DNA from: Methanosalsum sp.
Lineage (GTDB): Archaea; Halobacteriota; Methanosarcinia; Methanosarcinales; Methanosarcinaceae
Reading direction: 5' to 3'
Length of the DNA: 12,084 bases
Assembly (NCBI GenBank): GCA_007127385.1
Contig: SKZM01000023.1
Span: forward strand, 1-12,084
In this document: positions 1-8,121 of the stretch, in pieces
Position numbering within the stretch: the first letter of the stretch is position 1
Layout of the letters: every line of letters starts with the position of its first letter
Notes under the pieces: generated by a model
Seen by the model: only the letters and a program-made list of their open reading frames with translations
What the model was told of the DNA's origin: nothing
The model's database searches: none
Program-made: the position numbers and the translations under genes

Positions 1-122
1 CTTTACTGAATTTAAGAGCCCCTACCGTCTGACTGGAAATTATCTCCAGTGGACTAAAATAATATTGGTTTTAATGTTATATATATATTAAGAATTACTA
101 AACCAATGCCCGCCCTTATCTT
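1..122. other. Left-edge AT-rich flank without a recognised gene
   Basis: No gene can be named here. On the plus strand the second frame is open from base 2 to a TAA at about base 92-94 and could be the last thirty codons of a gene outside the window, but I recognise nothing in it. A small hairpin (ACTGGA at 32-37, TCCAGT at 45-50, 7-nt loop) and a run of alternating TA at about 79-91 are visible. The TA run could be a TATA box for either direction or simply AT-rich spacer after the lipoprotein gene that ends at 123. Confidence 0.3.
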
Positions 123-980
123 TTACTTATCCTTGCCGTTTATCCGGTAATCCATATCTTCTTTTATTTTTTTGATCTTTTTCCGGTTACGGTAATAATT
201 AGCAATAACGATGATTGCTCCGGCTGCAAGGATCAGTGCACTGTAGGTGAGCACAGAGGGAGCAGATCTTGAATAGTACCCGACTGAAATAAATTCCCGG
301 GAGTCTTCAGAATCATGGTCCCGCCTGTGCCATATAAGTACATCTCTTCCATTCTCATCCTGAAACCTTTCATCAGGATCCGGCCTGGGGTATCCCAGTA
401 AACGGTTTCCAGTGGTGTATTCCTCTGGAATAACAACACGTACAATTTCAGGAGAAGTCAGTGTATACATGAAGTCCTGTTGTCCCTGGTCAAAAAGTGT
501 GTATGCAACAAATCCTGTAACCGGTTCCTCAAAATCCAGATATATATGCTCTCTTCCCCTGCTGATCTCGTCCGATATGGTATATTCGGTGATTTTTAAT
601 TCGTTGATTTCGGGACCTTTTGCAAATCGGTTGAATGCTTCTACAGTAGGTTCAGTTGTATTTGATGGGGCAGCTAGTATCAAAATATCTCCGACAGTGT
701 CTCCACTGCTTCTGATTAGCCGTTCCATTGGTATAATTTCTATTCTGCTGGTGCTTATCACCATGTGAACGACTCTGACAGTATCATTATCTGTGAGATA
801 TATACTGGTAGTGTTCTGTACTGCACCGGGATCAATGGTTTCATTTATGAAAATCTCAAATTCATATATGCCAGGGTCTGTGATCTCCGGATCTTCGACA
901 GGCACCAGATCATCAATGCATCCGGCAATAAGGGCTGTAAACACCATTATTGCCAGTATGCATACGGTTTTCAATCTCAT
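123..980 (-). CDS. DUF5803-like membrane-anchored lipoprotein
   Basis: A 285-residue exported protein of unknown function. Residues 1-20 are a signal peptide ending in the lipobox LIAG-C, so Cys21 is the probable lipidation site. A second hydrophobic segment at about 243-262 is followed by a Lys/Arg-rich tail (RNRKKIKKIK), so the C-terminus should be cytoplasmic and residues 22-242 face outward. The outer part is acidic with several N-glycosylation sequons (NET, NTT, NDT, NTT). The stretch with TTGNRLLG, PDPDE and the YYSRSAPSVL run into the helix resembles the DUF5803 lipoproteins of haloarchaea; that is from memory of the family. It starts 8 nt after the stop of the symporter gene with its own AAGGT site 5 nt before ATG, so the two are very likely one transcript. 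A role as partner or surface receptor of the symporter is inference only. Confidence 0.8.
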   Translation of the reverse strand: MRLKTVCILAIMVFTALIAGCIDDLVPVEDPEITDPGIYEFEIFINETIDPGAVQNTTSIYLTDNDTVRVVHMVISTSRIEIIPMERLIRSSGDTVGDILILAAPSNTTEPTVEAFNRFAKGPEINELKITEYTISDEISRGREHIYLDFEEPVTGFVAYTLFDQGQQDFMYTLTSPEIVRVVIPEEYTTGNRLLGYPRPDPDERFQDENGRDVLIWHRRDHDSEDSREFISVGYYSRSAPSVLTYSALILAAGAIIVIANYYRNRKKIKKIKEDMDYRINGKDK

Positions 981-988
981 TTAATACC

Positions 989-2917
989 TTACTCAGTTTC
1001 TTTGAGATCAACGATTACTCCCATTTCATGGAGTGCTTCCTGTATTTCCTTGAAAGCGATGTAGATTTCCTTTCTCAGGGAATCCACCAATTCTACAGGC
1101 GGTTCTGATGCAAACCATATTTCCTTCTGGGTGTTACCTCGGGTTACTTTAATGCATGCAAGCATATCTGAATTTATCAGCCTGTAGATCGAGTCTGAAC
1201 CACCCGGAGTAACCCATACAGGATGGGCATTTTTGAGTCCATCACTAAATCTGGCCCAGTTGACAGTAGCTGATGTAGTAATTTCCAGGTCCAGATGTGC
1301 ACGATCTCCGGCTCTTTTCTCACGTAACAGTTTAAGATAATCATTATATTCAGGACTTGATTCATCAACTGATCTTACCTCTTCTCTAACAAGCTCCTGT
1401 GCAGCTTCTTTGAAAAAAGGTGCAAGGTTGACATTGTCCGATGGTTTTGTCATAAAGGATATCAGGAAGAATGCTGTTCCGCTAAGTGCCATACTCAGAA
1501 TTACTCCATGTCCCATCAGTGCAGGATGTACAGCTTCAAGGTATGGAACACCCATGACCGGTTCTTTTATAATGTCAAGTATGGTAAACCCGATCTGGAG
1601 TGTAGCACCAATGATAATTCCAGCTATTGCACCCTGTGTTGTGGCACGTTTCCAGTATATTCCTCCCATCAGGGGGAAGAAATAAGATGCACTGGCAATA
1701 AAGGTTGCAATATGGATGGCATAGATGATACTTTCAATGAAAAATGATGTGATCGTAGCAGCTATCACGATCAGAAGAACGCTTATCCTGTTGATTACCA
1801 TCATTTCCTTCATTGTAGCATCAGGCTTTATGAACCTCTGATAGATATCCCGGGACAGGCATGATGCGCCTGAAGTTGCAAATGTGTCTGCACATGACAT
1901 GGCCGCTGCAGCAAGTCCAATAGCTGCAAGGGCAATAACAAACGGTGAGAATATACTTGATATGAATTCAAGAAGGGCAGGTTCTGCCTGAGCCATTCCT
2001 GCAGGATATCCAAGTTCCGCGATTGAAGGGTAGATTGAATTGAGTCCAAGCGCTATGAAAGCACATGCTCCAAATACAATCGCAACAAGCAGTGATCCAC
2101 TCACCATACCGATCTTTGCAGACCTTGCATCTTTTGCGGCCCAGATCTTCTGCCATGGATCCTGTTCAGTTATCCAGCCCGGGATGATGGCAAGTACAAA
2201 TATCAGCACCATTGGCAGGCCTATAGAAAAGGGATTCCACCAGTCAGATGACACACTGCCTGCGGCGTGAGAGAGACTTAGAGCTGAAACATCAAACAAA
2301 GTTTCAGCACCGTTTGCAGCTCCGGTAATAATTACTGCCATAAGTATAATAAATGTTGAAAGGAACATGAACTGGAGAGCATCTGTCCAGACTACTGCAT
2401 GCAGCCCTCCAAGTGTTACATAAGCTGACACTGCCAGTGCAACGATCAATGCAGCGTATATCGGACTTAGACCAAACAGCACTTCCAGTACAAGGGCAAA
2501 TCCCTTGATGTCAGCAACTGCAAACAAGATCATGACAATAGTTATTATAATTGCAATAGGTGCCCTTATCTTGCTGCTGTATCTATGTTCCAGCAGTTCT
2601 GGCTGGGTAATTGATGGCAGACTCTTTATTTTTGAGACAAATAAAGCAATGATCAGGAGGGCCAGTATGTTTGGTGCAACAAAACCCCAGATCGATCCCA
2701 TTCCAAGAAGCATGTAGAATCCGATCACTGAGAGAATGGCACCTGCAGTCAGCCATGAAGCTGCAGCTGAGAATCCAATCCCTACTGCATGTACATCACG
2801 CCCCGCAAGCCAGAAATCCGTTAAGCTTCTCTGTCTTTTCGTAAAATACAATCCAATAGTTATCAGTATTAAAATGTATGCCGACAACAATATCATAAAA
2901 ATCTGGTAACTTTCCAT
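989..2917 (-). CDS. Sodium:solute symporter (SSS family) with C-terminal soluble domain
   Basis: A 642-residue secondary transporter of the SSS family (sodium/proline, pantothenate and related symporters), which couples Na+ entry to uptake of a small solute across the cytoplasmic membrane. Residues 1-490 hold about thirteen membrane helices. Family signatures include DFWLAGRDV (34-42), the Ser/Ala-rich helix GFSAAASWLTAGA (48-60), ITEQDPWQK (249-257), and AAMSCADTFATSGA (338-351) followed by SRDIY, the Na+-site helix region. Residues about 490-642 are hydrophilic and lie after the last helix, longer than the tail of plain symporters such as PutP. The substrate cannot be read from the sequence. 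The ATG at 2917 is preceded by AAGGA at 6 nt. The gene is first in a two-gene unit with the lipoprotein gene and has a palindrome just upstream (2941-2961). Confidence 0.92.
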   Translation of the reverse strand: MESYQIFMILLSAYILILITIGLYFTKRQRSLTDFWLAGRDVHAVGIGFSAAASWLTAGAILSVIGFYMLLGMGSIWGFVAPNILALLIIALFVSKIKSLPSITQPELLEHRYSSKIRAPIAIIITIVMILFAVADIKGFALVLEVLFGLSPIYAALIVALAVSAYVTLGGLHAVVWTDALQFMFLSTFIILMAVIITGAANGAETLFDVSALSLSHAAGSVSSDWWNPFSIGLPMVLIFVLAIIPGWITEQDPWQKIWAAKDARSAKIGMVSGSLLVAIVFGACAFIALGLNSIYPSIAELGYPAGMAQAEPALLEFISSIFSPFVIALAAIGLAAAAMSCADTFATSGASCLSRDIYQRFIKPDATMKEMMVINRISVLLIVIAATITSFFIESIIYAIHIATFIASASYFFPLMGGIYWKRATTQGAIAGIIIGATLQIGFTILDIIKEPVMGVPYLEAVHPALMGHGVILSMALSGTAFFLISFMTKPSDNVNLAPFFKEAAQELVREEVRSVDESSPEYNDYLKLLREKRAGDRAHLDLEITTSATVNWARFSDGLKNAHPVWVTPGGSDSIYRLINSDMLACIKVTRGNTQKEIWFASEPPVELVDSLRKEIYIAFKEIQEALHEMGVIVDLKETE

Positions 2918-2940
2918 GTTGAATCCTTCTGTTTTTATTT

Positions 2941-2961
2941 ATTGAATAATATTTGTTCAAT
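2941..2961. promoter_or_regulatory. Palindrome upstream of the symporter gene
   Basis: ATTGAA (2941-2946) and TTCAAT (2956-2961) form a perfect inverted repeat. Inside it AA (2948-2949) pairs with TT (2953-2954), giving eight matched positions per arm with one mismatch. It lies 24-44 nt before the symporter start codon, where an archaeal core promoter or operator is expected. A regulator-binding role is inference. The rest of 2962-3060 shows only AT-rich sequence and a short GATCT-TTC-AGATC repeat (3038-3050). Confidence 0.4.
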
Positions 2962-3065
2962 GAATTTTCTGTTAAATGTGATCGCTTGTTTGATTGGCAT
3001 AGTGCTATTTTATCTTTTCCTAAACATGTTAACTTGTGATCTTTCAGATCTTGGATATAATCGAA

Positions 3066-3097
3066 TTTTTATATACTGTTATGTTTTATCAAACATA
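3066..3097 (+). promoter_or_regulatory. TATA box and adjoining palindrome ahead of the ABC relic
   Basis: TTTTTATATACT (3066-3077) is a good archaeal TATA box for rightward transcription. It is followed directly by TATGTTT (3080-3086) and AAACATA (3091-3097), a perfect 7-bp inverted repeat with a 4-nt spacer that would cover the start-site region. A GGAGAT site (3123-3128) then precedes an ATG at 3136, which opens only thirteen codons (MKKIHLFLIYRYC). This looks like an intact promoter, operator and ribosome binding site left in front of a decayed gene. Confidence 0.45.
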
Positions 3098-3146
3098 TCA
3101 TTTAAAATATTGATCTATATTTGGAGATACAACATATGAAGAAAAT

Positions 3147-3542
3147 TCATTTGTTTTTAATCTATCGGTATTGCTGATGGATGTATCAACTCCCAATCTT
3201 GACCTTGCAAATGTAGGTATAATTTATAAAATAATTTAAAAGTATGCTTAACAAAGAAAAGCCTGTATTGTGATGGTTACACACAATATATTCCAGACAA
3301 GGGGTTTACCAGATAGGATTGCCCTTATGCATAAAGGAAGGATAACTGAGATTAAAGAAAAAGATGATTTTTTGAAAATCCTGACGAAAAAATAGCCCGG
3401 GATCCATCTCTGATAAAGCCTGGGTAACACGGGAGCTGTGGATAAGCTGAATATTAAAAAAGGAGATAAGGTGTATGTTACTATTAAATCACCTGAGTTG
3501 ATGCTGGCCAAAGAAGTTAAGAATAACAGATCTTCAATTTGA
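3147..3542 (+). pseudogene. Relic of molybdate/tungstate-type ABC transporter ATPase with TOBE domain
   Basis: One reading frame carries three recognisable pieces. At 3171-3236 it reads LLMDVSTPNLDLANVGIIYK, the Walker B/D-loop region where intact ATPases have LLLDEPTANLD; the catalytic Glu is already lost. At 3270-3392 it reads VMVTHNIFQT, PDRIALMHKGRITE and so on, the switch-histidine segment typical of TupC/WtpC/ModC ATPases. At 3435-3539 it reads AVDKLNIKKGDKVYVTIKSP then ELMLAKE, a molybdate-binding TOBE (Mop) segment. Stops interrupt the frame at 3237 (TAA), 3249 (TAA), 3393 (TAG), 3411 (TGA) and 3414 (TAA). The Walker A and LSGGQ signature regions are absent, and the stretch between ATPase and TOBE is shorter than in intact proteins, so deletions are likely as well. 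The 3' end overlaps the convergent COG1361 gene by 9 nt. The exact left boundary is uncertain. Confidence 0.78.
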
Positions 3543-4607
3543 TCTGTCATTTTGTCTTCTATAGATAAGGAATGCGATCAATCCAGCAATCAGGATCACT
3601 GCAGTAACTCCCAGTACGATGTATGTGTTCCTCATAGGATCAGGAGGTAAGACTTCAGTCCGAACTCTCATAATATCGGTGATTCGATCATGACCGTCAG
3701 TATCCTCATATCTTATCTGACTGGTTATAGAGTACATCTTAGGTATGGCGGCATCTGAAACATCCAGTCTGAACACTGCTACCTCACTCTGCCCGGGTTC
3801 AAGAAGGCCCAGATACGTCTGATCATCCGTAGTGCTGAATGGATCAGTCACTGTGATCCTCACTATTGAATCCCTTGCAGGCATTTCACCGGTATTGGTA
3901 TATGTTACATAGAGGAGTCCCTCATCACCTGCCCTCAATTCACTCTCCACATCCGTTACTGAGAATTTTGCTTCATCTTTGACCTGGACCGGTATAGTTA
4001 CGTTCTGGCTTTTCACGTCATACCACATTCCTATTTCCATATTGGTGATTCCCAGATCAGTTTCATCATCACCGCTAACCTGTACATTCTCCTGGTATCC
4101 ATATAATATATTCAGGATAAGAGGGTAGGTCCCAGGACTTGCGTTTTTTGTAATCTCGATATCAAACTCCAGTGGATTTGATGTCTGCTCCCCTGACCTT
4201 AGAGTACCTGCCTCCTGTGGCCCTGACCTGACCTTTATGTCAGGATGCGGTGAACCAAGTATTGCTACAATACCGATTGCTGTGGTTCTCTGTGACTCGT
4301 ATTGCATTTCTATCTGCTGTAATTTGATGTCGAGGTCATTTGATCTTGCATCAATATCTGATCTAAATCCTGTAATTTTGCCCTTGTTCATGAGATTGAC
4401 CTCAACCGTTGTCTTATCTCCTCTTGAAAATTCATTGCTGCCTACGATAGTGGCAGAGACATCCGGAGAACCAAAGGTTGTATAGTAGTTGTCTCCAAAA
4501 TTAAAATGCTGGGGTGGCTGAGCTGTTACTGGCAGGATACAGACTGTGATCAGGGAGAGTAATATGATGATTCTTAGAGCTGTTCTTTTATTGGCCGAAT
4601 TTTTCAT
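3534..4607 (-). CDS. COG1361-type secreted membrane-anchored protein (paralogue 2)
   Basis: A 357-residue envelope protein of the COG1361 (S-layer domain-like) family. Residues 1-29 are a signal peptide (LRIIILLSLITVCILPVTA) with likely cleavage before Gln30. Residues 327-349 form one membrane helix followed by RRQNDRSN, so the protein is anchored at its C-terminus with the bulk outside. The ectodomain looks like beta-sandwich repeats of the CARDB/NEW3 sort: blocks with GDKTTVEVNLMNKGKITGF (63-81) and GDEGLLYVTYTNTGE (227-241), plus the family block QRTTAIGIVAILGSP (106-120). It is the last gene of the exporter operon. A GAGGTG site lies 5 nt before the ATG and 32 nt separate it from the preceding paralogue. 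A partner or adaptor role for the RND exporter is inferred from context. Confidence 0.85.
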   Translation of the reverse strand: MKNSANKRTALRIIILLSLITVCILPVTAQPPQHFNFGDNYYTTFGSPDVSATIVGSNEFSRGDKTTVEVNLMNKGKITGFRSDIDARSNDLDIKLQQIEMQYESQRTTAIGIVAILGSPHPDIKVRSGPQEAGTLRSGEQTSNPLEFDIEITKNASPGTYPLILNILYGYQENVQVSGDDETDLGITNMEIGMWYDVKSQNVTIPVQVKDEAKFSVTDVESELRAGDEGLLYVTYTNTGEMPARDSIVRITVTDPFSTTDDQTYLGLLEPGQSEVAVFRLDVSDAAIPKMYSITSQIRYEDTDGHDRITDIMRVRTEVLPPDPMRNTYIVLGVTAVILIAGLIAFLIYRRQNDRSN

Positions 4608-4639
4608 TAATACACCTCATCTCTGTATTTTTTCATAGA

Positions 4640-5758
4640 TTATTTGTAATGATCAATATTTTTGATAACACTGAATATCAGATATATCACAAGAATGATA
4701 ATCCCAATAAGTGCAAGAAGCCCCGGACTTATTCTTTTTCCAGCAGGTTCAACTTCAATTCCTATTTTCAGATCGTCTGAAAATCTCAGCTCATTGTCAG
4801 TGTCAAGATATCTGATCTCTGAATTGATATTATATCCTTTACCAACCGCATCAGATTGGGCAAGAACATCGAAAGTAACAGTTCTCTCCTCCCCCGGCTG
4901 CATTGTTCCAAGATATATTGTTGATCTTTCTGTACTTAAGGGTATAATGGATACAGTTCTAAGTACGGCATCTTCTGCTGTTGTTTCTCCAATGTTTTTA
5001 TAGGTAACACTGATTGTTTTGCTGGAGCCTGGATACAGTTTTTCTGAACCCTCTATCTGTGTGATCTCAAATTTAGGACTTTCTTTAATTTGGATGGGAA
5101 CATATAATGTTTTGTTCACATTTCTGTAATGTGTCGTGTGATCAAGATCAGGCAGTCCTATCAATGCAGTCTGACTGTTTGTCATGCGTGCCTGGTTCTG
5201 GTACTTATAGGAAATCGGGATAGAAAGGATGTATTCTCCGGCAGGGGCATTGTTTGAAATTCTGATCCTGAACTCCAGAGGATCTTCAGGAAGTTCACCA
5301 GGGACAAGCTTTTCTATGTTGTGACTGCTGGTTCCCGGATCGATCTCTATATAATCAGTGCCGGATTCAAGCTTTGCATTCAGACCAATAGCAGTTGTGC
5401 GTCTGGCTTCATATTCAAGTTCCCTAAGTGAGAGTTCGTGGGCTTTATTATCGTTGGTTCCGACTTTTTTGTCTGCTTTGAATCCATAAAGTACACCCCT
5501 GTTGACCAGATTGATCTTTAGCATTGCAGTTTCTCCACGTTCAAACTCAGGGTCACCAATAATGGAGAAATTGATGTCTGGTTCACCATACCCTCTGTAA
5601 TAGTTTGTAGAAAATCCATATCCCGGGGCCAGTAGTTCCCCGTTGTCAGCAGCTGAAGCTGTAAATGGACCTGCTGCACAAACCGATACTGCAATAAGTA
5701 TTATTGCAGCCAGGGTGATGTATTTTCCTGCCCACGAAATGTAATTCCAGAATTTCAT
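4640..5758 (-). CDS. COG1361-type secreted membrane-anchored protein (paralogue 1)
   Basis: A 372-residue paralogue of the next gene downstream. It has an N-terminal signal segment (about residues 12-37 of this start) ending near TASAA, an extracellular beta-rich part and a C-terminal membrane helix (about 344-364) with a short tail. Shared landmarks with the paralogue are TNYYRGYGEPDINFSIIG against DNYYTTFGSPDVSATIVG, ARRTTAIGLNAKLES against QRTTAIGIVAILGS, the YLGTMQPGEE/YLGLLEPGQS block, and INSEIRYLDTD against ITSQIRYEDTD. The ATG at 5758 is preferred: AGGAAGG lies 9 nt before it, while an in-frame TTG at 5767 would abut that site; using TTG adds three residues. The gene begins about 20 nt after the exporter stop, so cotranscription is very likely. 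An extracellular adaptor function is inferred. Confidence 0.86.
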   Translation of the reverse strand: MKFWNYISWAGKYITLAAIILIAVSVCAAGPFTASAADNGELLAPGYGFSTNYYRGYGEPDINFSIIGDPEFERGETAMLKINLVNRGVLYGFKADKKVGTNDNKAHELSLRELEYEARRTTAIGLNAKLESGTDYIEIDPGTSSHNIEKLVPGELPEDPLEFRIRISNNAPAGEYILSIPISYKYQNQARMTNSQTALIGLPDLDHTTHYRNVNKTLYVPIQIKESPKFEITQIEGSEKLYPGSSKTISVTYKNIGETTAEDAVLRTVSIIPLSTERSTIYLGTMQPGEERTVTFDVLAQSDAVGKGYNINSEIRYLDTDNELRFSDDLKIGIEVEPAGKRISPGLLALIGIIILVIYLIFSVIKNIDHYK

Positions 5759-5778
5759 AAGAATCAACCTTCCTCTCC

Positions 5779-8121
5779 TTAAACTGTATCTATGTTAATG
5801 GCAGCAGTACGCTGTTTCTTTGCGGCAATTCTGCGATCCCTCCATTGGTCCAGGAGTAACATGACTGCAGGGAATACTACAAATGTCGCCATAAGTGCAA
5901 GACCCACATCAATAACCGTGACCAAACCAAAATTCTGGTTCATGGGAAATGGGGATGCAAGCAGTGCAGAGAATCCGAAGATAGTAGTAAGGCCGGAGGT
6001 AGCTATGGCCTTACCGATCTTTATATTTGCTTCATGCATTGCCTCAAAGTGGGACATACCTTTCTCCTTTTCTTCATAATACCTTTCCATCATAAGTATT
6101 GCATACTCTGATCCAATTCCCAGTATAAGTGCCCCCAGGGTGGCTGTCATCGGGGTATATTCGATACCGGTATAATACATTACACCACCGTTCCACCCAA
6201 CGACCATCAACATCGTAATAACAGGGGCTAATGCCTTCACAGGATCACGGTATATTACCAGCAATCCGAAAAATACCAGTGTAAGACCAAAGAGTGTCAT
6301 CATTGTCCTGCCGTCTGTTAATGCAAATATCACTTCAGTGAACACAACAGGATCACCTGTCGCGGTGATATGCACTCCTGGTGGGGGTGGCATCCATTTT
6401 GTATCTTCTTCGATTATATCAACCAGGACTTCCATTCCTTCAAGCCCCAGAACTCCAAAAGCATCACCAATATGCAGGTTTATGTGCATCATGGTGCTTC
6501 CATAAATGTACATATCCTTTTGTGCATCAGGAATATTCTCATATATCTCTTCAATCCGTTCAGAGGACTGGGGGATATTACCTCCGTTTTCTGCCTTTAC
6601 CAGCTGGATTATGCTGGATGATCCATGAACATGGCTTCGCCTATCCACAAGGTGTGATTCAAAGTCATCCATCCACATGAGTAGTTCAGGATCTGCATTG
6701 TTATCTGTCATTACAATGAGATTGATTGAATCCTGCCCTCCAAGATAGCTTCCCAGACGATTGAGATCTATCAGCTCTGGCATGTCCTGAGGAACAAAAC
6801 TACGTATATCAGCTTCAAGGGGTACTGAGAAATCTGCATAGAGACCACCAATGCACAGAAACCCGGCAATTGCAATAATGATTGCAGGATGTCTGGCAGT
6901 AATAGTTGAGATCTTGCTGAGCATCTGCACCATTGCCTCATTTTCCATTTCATCATCCTGAGACTTCTTTTTTTTACGGGAAGGGGCCAGGAACCTGAGA
7001 TTGTATTTCTGTGCAAATTCTTCTCTTCTTTTTCTTATCCTGTGCAGTCCGTAGATCAGTGACACGCCTAAAAAAAGAGAGGTCATAAAACACAACAGGA
7101 TCCCAATAAGAAGCAGTTTTGCAAAATCCTGTATCATAGGGACCGTTGAAGTAAGCAGTGAAACAAAACCAAGGGATGTTATGATCAAGGCTATAAAAAC
7201 TGCAGGACCCGTGTGCTTTATTGTCTCGATCACTGCCAATGCTTCATTATCGTTTCTATGCAGCTCTTCTTCAATACGGTTATGGAACTGAATTGCATAA
7301 TCAATTCCCAGGCCTATAAGTATTGGAAATGCTGCCATAGAGGCTGTTGTCAGGGGTATTCTCAGATATCCCATGGCACCAAAAGTGTATATTATTCCAA
7401 GAAATACCAATGGAAGTGGGAGGATTCTCCACCTTACATGCCTGAATATGGCATAAAGTGCAATTATCATGAACAGGCCCGAGACTATTAACAGATTGCC
7501 GGTGGTCTCATTCATAAGGTCTTCCATTGCCATATTGAATGTAATAAACCCGGTAACGGTCACAGTATACCCTGGAGGGAACTGGGCAAGGGCAATGGAA
7601 TTTACAAGCTCATCATTTATCTGTCGCAGTTTATTCTCATCAATATCGTTCTCAATATTGATGTACATTATTGTGACGCTGTCCTGCGGTACCAGGTTCT
7701 GTGTGTTATGGGCTGTGAGATAGGATTCGATCTTTTGGCTGCTGTCAGGTATTTCATATCTTCCGTTTTTCTGGAAGTTTGCTTCTTTTACAACAGCTGC
7801 AGTGCTTGTGGTACCTGTCACACCAGGGATGGATCTGGTAAGATGGTCCATGCGGTCAATTGCATCAAGAAGTTCCGGACTGTCAGTGTCTCCACCTTCT
7901 ATCATCACCGGGATGGACTGGACACTGAAGATATTGAGATATAGGTGTTCAAAATTCTGGTATAGTCTTGAATTTTTTTCTGTAAAGGTTTCTGTGCCAG
8001 TCTCCATTTCAATGTACTGTGTACCATGCAGGGCCACAACTACCATCAGTATTGCAATTAGAAATATAATGAATTTGTTATCTTCGATAAAAATTCCTAT
8101 TTTTTCAAAGATATTTTTTAT
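5779..8121 (-). CDS. RND-superfamily exporter (HAE3/MMPL-like), probable ATA start
   Basis: A 780-residue proton-driven exporter of the RND superfamily with the usual internal duplication: each half has one membrane helix, a large outer domain and about five more helices. Helix-4 motifs GLGIDYAIQFHNRIEEE (from about residue 270) and GIGSEYAILMMERYYEE (from about 668) mark the two halves. A Lys-rich cytoplasmic linker (SRKKKKSQDDEMENE) lies between them. The first ATG (8046) would cut off the first membrane helix, yet the frame continues upstream as KNIFEKIGIFIEDNKFIIF, a typical RND N-terminus. No ATG, GTG or TTG occurs in frame between 8046 and the TAA at 8194-8196. ATA at 8121 sits 8 nt after GGAG and would read (M)KNIFEKIG. 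The cargo is unknown. It is the first gene of the operon with two COG1361 genes. A conservative annotation would start at 8046 (755 residues). Confidence 0.9.
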   Translation of the reverse strand: MKNIFEKIGIFIEDNKFIIFLIAILMVVVALHGTQYIEMETGTETFTEKNSRLYQNFEHLYLNIFSVQSIPVMIEGGDTDSPELLDAIDRMDHLTRSIPGVTGTTSTAAVVKEANFQKNGRYEIPDSSQKIESYLTAHNTQNLVPQDSVTIMYINIENDIDENKLRQINDELVNSIALAQFPPGYTVTVTGFITFNMAMEDLMNETTGNLLIVSGLFMIIALYAIFRHVRWRILPLPLVFLGIIYTFGAMGYLRIPLTTASMAAFPILIGLGIDYAIQFHNRIEEELHRNDNEALAVIETIKHTGPAVFIALIITSLGFVSLLTSTVPMIQDFAKLLLIGILLCFMTSLFLGVSLIYGLHRIRKRREEFAQKYNLRFLAPSRKKKKSQDDEMENEAMVQMLSKISTITARHPAIIIAIAGFLCIGGLYADFSVPLEADIRSFVPQDMPELIDLNRLGSYLGGQDSINLIVMTDNNADPELLMWMDDFESHLVDRRSHVHGSSSIIQLVKAENGGNIPQSSERIEEIYENIPDAQKDMYIYGSTMMHINLHIGDAFGVLGLEGMEVLVDIIEEDTKWMPPPPGVHITATGDPVVFTEVIFALTDGRTMMTLFGLTLVFFGLLVIYRDPVKALAPVITMLMVVGWNGGVMYYTGIEYTPMTATLGALILGIGSEYAILMMERYYEEKEKGMSHFEAMHEANIKIGKAIATSGLTTIFGFSALLASPFPMNQNFGLVTVIDVGLALMATFVVFPAVMLLLDQWRDRRIAAKKQRTAAINIDTV

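Noticed and set aside
2..94. Possible 3' end of a gene entering from the left on the plus strand
   Set aside because: Only about thirty open codons with a tail dictated by TA repeats; too short to support and no motif recognised.
2942..3139. Plus-strand hydrophobic open frame of 65 codons
   Set aside because: Its composition follows from AT-rich intergenic DNA; it lacks a ribosome binding site and covers the palindrome and the TATA box.
3393..3395. TAG in the ABC relic as a pyrrolysine codon
   Set aside because: Pyrrolysine would be possible in a Methanosarcinales genome, but the same frame also has TAA and TGA stops, so decay is the simpler reading.
3248..3550. Minus-strand open frame of about 100 codons over the ABC relic
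   Set aside because: It is antisense to clear Walker B, switch-His and TOBE remnants and shows no protein family of its own.
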